A stretch of 64,000 nucleotides of DNA from Rhizobium anhuiense (GTDB taxonomy: Bacteria; Pseudomonadota; Alphaproteobacteria; Rhizobiales; Rhizobiaceae), in assembly GCF_003985145.1 (NCBI RefSeq), contig NZ_ML133532.1:1-64000 (forward strand), read 5' to 3'. The notes under the pieces were generated by a model. That model worked only from the letters and a program-made list of their open reading frames with translations. It was not told the origin of the DNA and made no database searches. Numbering within the stretch: the first letter of the stretch is position 1; each line of letters opens with the position of its first letter. The position numbers were made by a program, and so were the translations under genes. This document shows, in pieces, positions 57,410-64,000 of the stretch.

Positions 57410-58831
57410 TCAGGGCGCCAGGCAGGCGGCAGAGACCTTGTAGGCGGAGAGCGTCTTGCCCTTGTAGTTGCCTTGCGTCGGCTGCCAGCTCTTCAGCACC
57501 TCGGGCGCCTCGGTGGCGCAGGTGAGGCCCCCGTCCGTCAGGAAAAGCACTTTGCCGGTAATCTCGGCCGGCAGCGCGAATTCCTGCTCGTAATAGCTCT
57601 CCGGAAGGCCCGCCGGCGCTCGCGCATAGATCCTGTAGGATGCGTCGCGGAGCGTATAGAAAAGATCGGCGACCATGTCGCGATCGTCGGTCACGATGAT
57701 GTCGGTGCCCGCCTGACCGGCGAGTGCGGCAGCCTCGCGGCTGACCTCGGCGCGGCCGAGATAGCGCTTCATCAATTCGTCGCCGTTCGGCAGCAGCAAC
57801 TGCTGCGGAAAGATCGTCGCCAGCGGAAAGAGCAGGGTGGCGATGCCGTTGATGGTGAGCGACAGTTTCAGCCCCTTCGGCCACATCCGGTAAAGCAGCC
57901 AGACGGCAAGGATGGTCCCGGCGACATAGGCGGTCACCGCCCAGTTGGCATAGGCCTTGGCGACCGTCGCCTGGAGCGTGATCAGCACCACCACCGGCAT
58001 CGACAGCCAGACCAGCATCTTTTCCCGGTCGTCGCTCCTGCCCTTGATCATGCGGTACACCGCCCACAGCATCGCAAAGAAGATGATCGGCCCGACGACG
58101 CCGAACTGGGCGGAGAAGAATTCAAGCCCGCGACGGAGATTGATGCCGAGTTCGCTCCAATGGGCGATATCCTGCGTATGCCGCACCGTCGTGTTGTCGT
58201 GCTGCAGGTTCCACCAGAGGTTCGGCAAGGCGACGACCGCCGCGACGGCGACCGCGATGATGAAATCCCGAATGGCGATGCGCGCCGCCGGAATGAGCAG
58301 GAGGGCAATCGCGCCGCCCGGAACGACGAACAGCACGGCATATTTTGACAGGAAGGCGAGGCCGACCCCAAGGCCCATGACGAGCGCCAACCCGACCGAG
58401 CGTCGCTGCGTCAGGCCGAAATAGGCAAGCAGGGCGATCGCGATGAAGAACAGCAGGATGACGTCGGTCGAGAAGAACACCGAAGAAAGCGCCACACCGG
58501 GAAGGGTGATGTAGGTGGCGCCCGTCCAGCCTTCGATCTCCGGCCCGACGAAACGCTTTGCTATCTTCATCAGCACCAATGCTGCCGCCATGTGGATCAG
58601 CGGTCCGAGCAGCCTGATCCAATAGATGGCGTTGGAGCCGGAAAACTCGGTCATCGCCCGGATCACCCAGGCGATCATCGGCGGCTTGGAATAATAGCCG
58701 AGATCGAGATTCTGCGACCAGAACCAGTACTGCGCCTCATCGACGAAAAGGTCCGTCGCGTCAAAATTGAGCAGGACGACGCGCCAGAGCGTGAAGCCGA
58801 GAACGATGAGGAGACCAGATCTGGGGGACAT
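57410..58831 (-). CDS. rgtD: GT39 family glycosyltransferase, probable lipid A galacturonosyltransferase RgtD
   Basis: A 473-residue membrane protein of the ArnT/PMT family with about ten helices. The first periplasmic loop has the catalytic acidic motif in TDLFVDEAQYWFWSQNLDLGYYSKPPMIAWVIRAMT; the C-terminal 130 residues are periplasmic. Rhizobial Rgt proteins of this family use dodecaprenyl-phosphate galacturonic acid to decorate LPS core and lipid A. In R. leguminosarum 3841, as I recall, rgtD lies next to the major chemotaxis operon, as this gene does. That context supports RgtD over RgtA-C, but the assignment is not proven. The ATG at 58831 is used; the longer frame upstream runs into a repeat. 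Confidence 0.7.
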   Translation of the reverse strand: MSPRSGLLIVLGFTLWRVVLLNFDATDLFVDEAQYWFWSQNLDLGYYSKPPMIAWVIRAMTEFSGSNAIYWIRLLGPLIHMAAALVLMKIAKRFVGPEIEGWTGATYITLPGVALSSVFFSTDVILLFFIAIALLAYFGLTQRRSVGLALVMGLGVGLAFLSKYAVLFVVPGGAIALLLIPAARIAIRDFIIAVAVAAVVALPNLWWNLQHDNTTVRHTQDIAHWSELGINLRRGLEFFSAQFGVVGPIIFFAMLWAVYRMIKGRSDDREKMLVWLSMPVVVLITLQATVAKAYANWAVTAYVAGTILAVWLLYRMWPKGLKLSLTINGIATLLFPLATIFPQQLLLPNGDELMKRYLGRAEVSREAAALAGQAGTDIIVTDDRDMVADLFYTLRDASYRIYARAPAGLPESYYEQEFALPAEITGKVLFLTDGGLTCATEAPEVLKSWQPTQGNYKGKTLSAYKVSAACLAP

Positions 58832-58913
58832 GAACGAATAGTTCCGCTGACATGAAAGGCGCGAGTGCGATACACCAAAGGTGCCGGACTGCCAACGGGG
58901 AAGGGGCGGTCTA

Positions 58914-59012
58914 CAGCATGTCGCACAAAACTGTGTAGCGGTTTTGCGATAACGACATGCGTTGGAAATAAAGAGCCGGAGCGCGAGGAGCGTATCTGAA
59001 AGCGCAACGCGC
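58914..59012. repeat. Rhizobial intergenic repeat (AGCATGTCG type)
   Basis: The block AGCATGTCGCACAAAACTGT through GCGGTTTTGCGATAACGACATG and GAGCGCGAGGAGCG to GCAACGCGCTT matches a repeat family that I recognise as frequent in Rhizobium intergenic DNA. Inverted CATGTCG/CGACATG arms (58918-58924 and 58953-58959) give a stem. It lies between the GT39 gene and a possible 37-aa gene whose last codons adjoin it. Confidence 0.65.
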
Positions 59013-59126
59013 TTAGAACACCCGAAGCGTGCGGGTATCGCGGTGTGCAGCGAGAAAATCGAGGAGGGCGACGGCTGCAAGGAGCGTCATTGCTATCAAG
59101 CAGGAACCCAATCCGAGAACAATCAT
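59013..59126 (-). CDS. Possible 37-aa single-span membrane peptide
   Basis: A short frame reads MIVLGLGSCLIAMTLLAAVALLDFLAA followed by a basic tail HRDTRTLRVF. Residues 2-26 would form one transmembrane helix. AAGGACAGAGC lies about 8 bases before the ATG, a credible ribosome-binding site. The layout (helix plus positively charged C-terminus) is that of many small bacterial membrane proteins. It lies between the GT39 gene and the chemotaxis operon, co-oriented with the former. No homology is claimed. Confidence 0.45.
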   Translation of the reverse strand: MIVLGLGSCLIAMTLLAAVALLDFLAAHRDTRTLRVF

Positions 59127-59557
59127 TGCTCTGTCCTTGTCGACGTCATGTCTTGGTTATCGACCGGCATATACCACGGAGCTTGCGTGTGCCTTGTAGC
59201 AGCCATGCAACTCCGCAACAGTATTTGCAGCCAACTGCCTTGAATTGCTTCAAAAGCCTGTCCTGCGAAAGGCTTATTAACCTTCAGGCAAGGAATTAAC
59301 CATAAACATTGGTTTACACGTCGGAATGGGAAGATGCACTCGTTCCCACCAGGCATGACGCCGTCCCGCCGTACCGGGTTGATCCGGTATCCATCTCTTC
59401 AGACAGCTCCGAAACATAGCTGATCAGGGGGCTTCGATCCGCCGGTTGTAACCGGTGGTGAGAACCGTCTCCACGCTTCGCGTTCAACGGATGCTGCGCA
59501 GGTTTTTCGCCGGGCCGTCGCCCGGAATGTGGTTGGGGACAGGCATTGAGGCAGGAC
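59127..59557. other. Region upstream of the chemotaxis operon
   Basis: About 430 bases without a supportable gene. It must contain the promoter of the icpA-cheS-cheY1-cheA operon. AT-rich bases around 59276-59320 (TTAACCTTCAGG, TTAACCATAAACATTGG) are the most promoter-like segment, but no consensus flagellar or sigma-70 element can be assigned. Confidence 0.4.
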
Positions 59558-61186
59558 ATGCCATCAGATCAGGCTCGTGGAGCGCAGGCAGGCAGCTTGC
59601 GCGACCGCCTGCGCTTTGCCGGTCTCGATGCTGACCAGTGCGAGCTGGTGCGCCGCAACCGGCCGGCCCTCGAAGCCCATTTGAAGGCGGGGCTCAGGGA
59701 TCTCTTCCATCGATTCCAGTCGTTCCCCGACGCCTCGCGCAATTTCGAGAGCGAGCGTCAGGTCGAGCGCCTGCATGATCTGCAGTCCTCGCATTGGGAC
59801 GTGCTGACGGATGCGCGGTTCGACAGTCTCTATGCCGAGCGCGTCAAGGTGCTCTCCGATACCGAAAACAAGATGGGCCTCGACCCGCGCTGGCACGTCG
59901 CCGGCCATGGCGTCATGCTGGAGCATGTCGTTTCCGGTCTTGCCCAGGAGATTGCCGGCCGTCCGCTGTTGCCGTCGGCCAAGCGCCGCAGCCGTGAAAT
60001 CTCCGATCTGATGACGGCGATCATCCGAATCGTCATGGTCGATGTGGAAATTGCCGTCTCGCTGCGCTTCAACGCGCTGCGCGCCGCCCAGAGCCGCGCG
60101 CTCGCCGATCAGCGCGCCGACAACGAGGCTGAGATCGCCCGGATCTTCGGCGATGTCATCGAAGGTCTTTCTGCCCGCGACCTGACACGCCGCGCGCCCG
60201 TCGACGGCGACCATGCCGGGATCGCCGCCGCGCTGAATTGCGCGTTGGACGGACTTCAGGCGGAATTTGCCGCGATCACAGAGCGCACGCTCAAAGCCGA
60301 AGCGGCGACAGGCTCGCTTGCCGGCCTGTCCAGGCAATTCGCCGGCACGGCTTCCGGCCAGGCCGACCGGCTGCAGCTTTCCGCCGCCGCCCTTGCCGGC
60401 ATTGCCGGCAGTGTTCGCGACGGTGCGGCCGACAGCCGCGCCGCCGAACAGGCAGCCGCCTCGACGCGCGCCGCCGTCGAGGAAAGCGGTGAGGTCGTCG
60501 GTCGCGCGATCAGCGCCATGGCCGATATCGAACAGTCGGCGGAAAAGATCGGCCAGATCATCGGCGCGATCGACGAGATCGCCTTCCAGACCAATCTTCT
60601 GGCGCTGAACGCCGGCATCGAAGCCGCGCGCGCCGGCGATTCCGGCCGGGGCTTTGCCGTCGTCGCCCAGGAAGTCCGCGCCCTTGCCCAGCGTTCGGCC
60701 GAAGCCGCCCGCGAGATCAAGACGCTGGTGACGACGACCAAGGCGCAGGTCGACGCCGGCGTGCAGATGGTCGGCCGCACACAGGATTCGATCGGCAGCA
60801 TCGTGCGTCAGGTCACCGACATCAACGCCGCCATCGCCGGCATCGCAACGAGAACCGGCGAACATGCCGCAAGCCTCGACAGCGTCACATCAGACGTCAA
60901 GGGTCTGGGCGGCGAGGTGGCGGAGAGTGCCGGCCTGGCGGAGCGCTCGGCTGAGGGCGCCGACCACCTCCACACCGTCATTCTCGAGCTCGGCCAGACG
61001 GTTCGCGAGTTCCGCATCGCTCGGGAAAACGCCAATGCCGGGCGCCCGGCGCCGGTTCGCGCCGCACCGCCGCGCGCCATCGAAGCCTCTGCCCGTCCGG
61101 CACCGGTCGAAGACGCCTATGAAAATGATGATTTTGGCGTTCCGAAGCCCTTCGCAAGCGTCGGAGGTGGGCGGAATGTTTACTAA
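59558..61186 (+). CDS. icpA: Soluble globin-coupled chemoreceptor IcpA
   Basis: A 542-residue cytoplasmic methyl-accepting chemotaxis protein without transmembrane helices. Residues 1-165 form a protoglobin-type sensor (RFQSFPDASRNFESERQVERLHDLQSSHW; MGLDPRWHVAGHGVMLEHVV). A short HAMP-like linker follows, then the MCP signalling domain with its highly conserved tip (EIAFQTNLLALNAGIEAARAGDSGRGFAVVAQEVRALAQRS, about residues 345-385). Where family globins have the proximal haem histidine (HxxIGL), this protein has E103 (ENKMGL). The ATG at 59558 follows GAGG; a TTG at 59546 is an alternative. It is the first gene of the rhizobial che operon. Confidence 0.9.
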   Translation: MPSDQARGAQAGSLRDRLRFAGLDADQCELVRRNRPALEAHLKAGLRDLFHRFQSFPDASRNFESERQVERLHDLQSSHWDVLTDARFDSLYAERVKVLSDTENKMGLDPRWHVAGHGVMLEHVVSGLAQEIAGRPLLPSAKRRSREISDLMTAIIRIVMVDVEIAVSLRFNALRAAQSRALADQRADNEAEIARIFGDVIEGLSARDLTRRAPVDGDHAGIAAALNCALDGLQAEFAAITERTLKAEAATGSLAGLSRQFAGTASGQADRLQLSAAALAGIAGSVRDGAADSRAAEQAAASTRAAVEESGEVVGRAISAMADIEQSAEKIGQIIGAIDEIAFQTNLLALNAGIEAARAGDSGRGFAVVAQEVRALAQRSAEAAREIKTLVTTTKAQVDAGVQMVGRTQDSIGSIVRQVTDINAAIAGIATRTGEHAASLDSVTSDVKGLGGEVAESAGLAERSAEGADHLHTVILELGQTVREFRIARENANAGRPAPVRAAPPRAIEASARPAPVEDAYENDDFGVPKPFASVGGGRNVY

Positions 61187-61249
61187 CCTATCGGATGATT
61201 GCCTCAGCTCGTCTTCTCGAGCCGGGGACAAGGGGACAAGGAAAAGCTG

Positions 61250-61546
61250 ATGGCAGCAAAGAAGAGTGGCAAGACGCTGGATTTGACAGCGGTGCTCGAC
61301 CTCAACGAGGCTTCCGCCTTGCGCGACAAACTCCTCTCCCTCAGGGGCAGCGGCCTTTCGATCGACGCATCAGGCGTCGAACGGATCGGTGCTCTTTGCG
61401 CCCAGGTTCTGATGTCCGCCGAGAAGACCTGGGAACAGGACAAGCAGCCGTTCACCTTCTCCAAGGTGTCCGACGCATTTCAGAAAACCATGCAGCTGGT
61501 TGGCGTCAATATTGACCACCTGCTTGCCAAGGAGATTCGGCAATGA
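61250..61546 (+). CDS. cheS: STAS-domain chemotaxis protein CheS
   Basis: A 98-residue single STAS-domain protein (LDLTAVLDLNEASALRDKLLSLRGSGLSIDASGVERIGALCAQVLMSAEKTWEQDKQPFTFSKVSDAFQKTMQLVG). Position and length match CheS of Sinorhizobium meliloti, which binds CheA and helps it accept phosphate back from CheY1, the phosphate sink. The ATG at 61250 has AAGGAAAAG upstream; in-frame codons before it are not needed. It overlaps cheY1 by four bases (ATGA). Confidence 0.87.
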   Translation: MAAKKSGKTLDLTAVLDLNEASALRDKLLSLRGSGLSIDASGVERIGALCAQVLMSAEKTWEQDKQPFTFSKVSDAFQKTMQLVGVNIDHLLAKEIRQ

Positions 61547-61908
61547 AGAAAAAAGTTCTTACCGTGGATGATTCCCGCACCATCCGAAACATGCTGCTCG
61601 TGACGCTGAACAATGCCGGCTTCGAGACGATCCAGGCGGAAGACGGCGTCGAAGGCCTCGAGGTTCTCGAAGAGTCCAATCCTGACGTCATCGTGACCGA
61701 CATCAACATGCCGCGTCTCGACGGTTTCGGCTTCATCGAAGGTGTTCGCCGCAACGAGAAATACCGGGCCATCCCGATACTGGTCCTGACCACCGAAAGC
61801 GACGCGGAAAAGAAGAACCGCGCCCGCCAGGCCGGTGCCACGGGCTGGATCGTCAAGCCTTTTGACCCGGCCAAGCTGATCGATGCCATTGAGCGTGTAA
61901 CCGCTTAA
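61543..61908 (+). CDS. cheY1: Chemotaxis response regulator CheY1
   Basis: A 121-residue receiver protein: D9/D10 and phospho-acceptor D53 (VIVTDINMPRLDGFGF), switch Thr in LVLTTES, Lys in WIVKPFDP. The CheY-specific sequence KVLTVDDSRTIRNMLLVTLNNAGFETIQAEDG is typical of alphaproteobacterial CheY1. In S. meliloti CheY1 acts mainly as a phosphate sink while CheY2 slows the motor. It is coupled to cheS and followed by cheA 17 bases later. Confidence 0.92.
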   Translation: MKKKVLTVDDSRTIRNMLLVTLNNAGFETIQAEDGVEGLEVLEESNPDVIVTDINMPRLDGFGFIEGVRRNEKYRAIPILVLTTESDAEKKNRARQAGATGWIVKPFDPAKLIDAIERVTA

Positions 61909-61925
61909 ACCCAGGATTTGCTCCT

Positions 61926-64000
61926 ATGGATATGAACGAAATCAAAGAGATCTTTTTCCAGGAGTGCGAGGAACAGCTCGCCGAGCTGGAATCCGGTCTT
62001 CTGAAAATGAATGATGGCGATCGCGATCCGGAAACCGTCAATGCGGTGTTCCGTGCCGTGCATTCGATCAAGGGTGGCGCCGGCGCCTTCGGCCTTGATG
62101 ATCTGGTAGCCTTCGCCCATGTTTTCGAGACCACTCTCGATTGCGTTCGATCCAACAAGCTTGAGCCGACCCAGGACGTCCTGAAGGTGATGCTGAAGTC
62201 GGCCGACGTGCTGGCCGACCTGACGAATGCTGCGCGCGACGGCGGCAGTGTCGATGAAAGCCGCAGCCGCGGCCTCGTCAAGGAGCTCGAGGCGCTGGCC
62301 AACGGCGAGTTGCCGTCTCCTTCGGCATCGGCCGAGGCGCCCGCGCCGAAGGCTGCCGCAAAGCCCGCGGCCAAGGCCGCTCCAGCGCCGGCCGTCAAGC
62401 CGACGGATGACAGCGGCTTCCAGCCGATCCCCTTTTCCTTCGACGATTTTGGCGGCGAAGGCGATGCGGGCTCCGACCTGCCGACCTATGAAGTCATCTT
62501 CAAGCCGCGCTACGAACTCTATTCCAAGGGCAACGACGCGACCCTGCTGCTGCGCGATCTCTCGCGCCTCGGCGAAATGACCATCTATTGCAACACGGAT
62601 GAGCTGCCGGGCCTCGAGGAACTCGATCCGGAAGGCGCTTATTTCTTCTGGAACGTCACGATCAAGACGGACAAGGGCGAGGACGCCATTCGCACCGTCT
62701 TCGAATTCGCCGAATGGGATTGCGAACTGACGGTGAAGCCGCTCGAGGAAGCAAGGGCTGACGCGACCAGCAACGACGAACTGCCGATGGTGCCGGTTCC
62801 CTTCGATCTGTCGATCCTGGATGAAACGGGCGCAACCGAAGAGGTTGCCGCCGACGCGCGCGCCGAAGAGACGGCCGCCGCCGTTGCCGCCGCCGAGACC
62901 GCGTCTAACGTCACGCAGATGGCCGCAGCCGCAGCCCGTGTCGAGAAGAAGGAATCGGCAGCCGCCGCAGCCGCCGCCGCAAGCGCTGCCGCCCAGAACA
63001 ATGCCGCCGGCGCCGGCCAGACGATCCGCGTCGATCTCGACCGTGTCGACCGCCTCATCAACCTCGTCGGCGAATTGGTCATCAACCAGGCGATGCTGTC
63101 GCAGAGCGTCATCGAGAATGACACGACCGGCACCTCCTCGATCAATATGGGCCTCGAGGAGCTGCAGCAACTCACCCGCGAGATCCAGGACTCGGTCATG
63201 GCGATCCGCGCGCAGCCGGTGAAGCCGGTGTTCCAGCGCATGTCGCGTATCGTCCGCGAAATCGCCGACATGACCGGCAAGTCGATCCGCCTGATCACCG
63301 AAGGTGAAAACACCGAAGTCGACAAGACGGTCATCGACAAGCTGGCCGAGCCGCTGACCCACATGATCCGCAATGCCGTCGACCACGGCATCGAAACGCC
63401 CGAAAAGCGCGCAGCCGCCGGCAAGAACACCGAAGGCACGGTTCGCCTGACCGCCAAGCATCGTTCGGGACGCATCCTGATCGAGCTTGCCGACGACGGC
63501 GCCGGCATCAACCGCGAGAAGGTCCGCCAGAAGGCGATCGACAACGATCTCATTCCGGCCGATGCCAACCTTTCGGACGAGGAAATCGACAACCTGATCT
63601 TCCTGCCGGGCTTCTCGACGGCCGACAAGATCTCCGACATCTCCGGCCGCGGCGTCGGCATGGACGTCGTCAAACGTTCGATCCAGGCGCTCGGCGGCCG
63701 CATCAACATCACCTCGAAGCCGGGTCACGGCTCGGTCTTCACCATGAGCCTGCCGCTGACGCTCGCCGTTCTCGACGGCATGGTGGTCACCGTTGCCGGC
63801 CAGACGCTGGTCGTGCCGCTGACGGCGATCGTCGAAACCCTGCAGCCGGAAGCGGCCGCGATCCACTCCTTCGGTGCCAACCACCGGCTGATCTCGATCC
63901 GCAACTCGTTCTGCCCGCTGGTCGATGTCGGCCGCATCCTGAACTTCCGTGCGACCCAGGCCAATCCTGTCGAGGGCGTGGCGCTTCTGGTGGAATCCGA
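61926..64000 (+). CDS. cheA: Chemotaxis histidine kinase CheA (3' end outside window)
   Basis: The frame is open from the ATG at 61926 to the end of the window, giving 691 complete codons. The P1 domain carries phospho-acceptor H46 (FRAVHSIKGGAGAFG). An Ala-rich linker (about residues 315-355) is followed by dimerisation segment QTIRVDLDRVDRLINLVGELVINQAML. The kinase domain has the N box HMIRNAVDHGIE (about residue 478), DDGAGI (about 522) and GRGVGMDVV (about 575). The last residues enter the CheW-like P5 domain (VVTVAGQTLVVPLTAIVETLQP). It phosphorylates CheY1/CheY2 and CheB in response to receptors. Confidence 0.95.
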   Translation, partial: MDMNEIKEIFFQECEEQLAELESGLLKMNDGDRDPETVNAVFRAVHSIKGGAGAFGLDDLVAFAHVFETTLDCVRSNKLEPTQDVLKVMLKSADVLADLTNAARDGGSVDESRSRGLVKELEALANGELPSPSASAEAPAPKAAAKPAAKAAPAPAVKPTDDSGFQPIPFSFDDFGGEGDAGSDLPTYEVIFKPRYELYSKGNDATLLLRDLSRLGEMTIYCNTDELPGLEELDPEGAYFFWNVTIKTDKGEDAIRTVFEFAEWDCELTVKPLEEARADATSNDELPMVPVPFDLSILDETGATEEVAADARAEETAAAVAAAETASNVTQMAAAAARVEKKESAAAAAAAASAAAQNNAAGAGQTIRVDLDRVDRLINLVGELVINQAMLSQSVIENDTTGTSSINMGLEELQQLTREIQDSVMAIRAQPVKPVFQRMSRIVREIADMTGKSIRLITEGENTEVDKTVIDKLAEPLTHMIRNAVDHGIETPEKRAAAGKNTEGTVRLTAKHRSGRILIELADDGAGINREKVRQKAIDNDLIPADANLSDEEIDNLIFLPGFSTADKISDISGRGVGMDVVKRSIQALGGRINITSKPGHGSVFTMSLPLTLAVLDGMVVTVAGQTLVVPLTAIVETLQPEAAAIHSFGANHRLISIRNSFCPLVDVGRILNFRATQANPVEGVALLVES

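Noticed and set aside
62860..63005. Alanine-rich low-complexity segment as a DNA repeat
   Set aside because: It is the coding sequence of the flexible Ala/Glu-rich linker of CheA between P2 and the dimerisation domain, not a repeat array.
61905..63884. 659-codon open frame on the minus strand
   Set aside because: It is antisense to cheA, whose domains are all readable on the plus strand. The frame has no motif and reflects the high GC content at third positions.
1..64000. CRISPR arrays, rRNA or tRNA genes, intact insertion sequences
   Set aside because: No regularly spaced direct repeats, no tRNA cloverleaf with TTCGA-type arm, no rRNA signature and no transposase-like protein was seen by reading both strands. 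A tRNA scan and an IS search would be needed to exclude weak cases.

Overview
The window looks like a chromosomal segment of a Rhizobium of the leguminosarum/etli group. The evidence is the GC-rich alphaproteobacterial codon use, several typical rhizobial intergenic repeats, a fused secDF gene, two Ku genes with ligD, a GT39 transferase resembling the lipid A galacturonosyltransferase RgtD, and the start of the major chemotaxis operon in its rhizobial order icpA-cheS-cheY1-cheA. The species is inferred from gene content and sequence memory, not from any database search.

Bases 1-19,700 are mostly sugar-alcohol catabolism. After the tail of an RTX-type calcium-binding protein and a small hypothetical gene, a minus-strand operon encodes a complete ABC importer (binding protein, two permeases, small membrane protein, ATPase) plus a dicarbonyl/L-xylulose reductase-like SDR. 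A divergent plus-strand operon encodes a D-tagatose 3-epimerase-like isomerase, a ROK regulator, a PfkB kinase, a PF08013 (GatZ/KbaZ-like) protein, and SDRs close to ribitol dehydrogenase and galactitol dehydrogenase. A second plus-strand operon (12,900-18,621) starts behind two LacI-type operators. It encodes a class I aldolase, a Gfo/Idh/MocA oxidoreductase, a D-lyxose isomerase-like protein, another PfkB kinase, a SmoS-like sorbitol dehydrogenase and a zinc polyol dehydrogenase, and is closed by a convergent lacI-type gene. Together they suggest uptake of galactitol, altritol, ribitol or sorbitol-like polyols, oxidation to ketoses, epimerisation, phosphorylation and entry into fructose 6-phosphate or triose metabolism.

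Bases 19,832-27,592 hold an eight-gene minus-strand operon that is the Nit1C (nitrilase) cluster: nitrogen-starvation-response protein, nitrilase, radical SAM, GNAT, AIR-synthase-like, glycosyltransferase, MSMEG_0570-type small protein and flavin monooxygenase, followed by an LnmK/Pnap_2097-like double-hotdog protein. A sigma-54 type promoter lies just upstream, which fits nitrogen control.

Bases 28,177-34,800 are accessory: two alpha/beta hydrolases, an OafA-type acyltransferase with a C-terminal SGNH domain, a beta-helix protein and an O-antigen ligase/polymerase-like membrane protein, with low gene density and small repeats. Bases 35,279-39,471 are an NHEJ island (ku, ligD, ku). Next come small stress-type genes, OsmC, an FAD/NAD(P)-binding protein, a DMT exporter and a fusion of an MhqO-like dioxygenase with an MhqD-like hydrolase.

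Bases 44,768-52,009 are a dense signalling block of three histidine kinases, three stand-alone receivers and a LuxR-type regulator. After this come secDF, a KefC/YbaL-type antiporter with a divergent XRE regulator, the GT39 transferase, and the chemotaxis operon. That operon begins with a soluble globin-coupled chemoreceptor whose proximal histidine appears to be lost, and runs off the end of the window inside cheA. I saw no tRNA, rRNA, CRISPR array, intact insertion sequence or replication origin.
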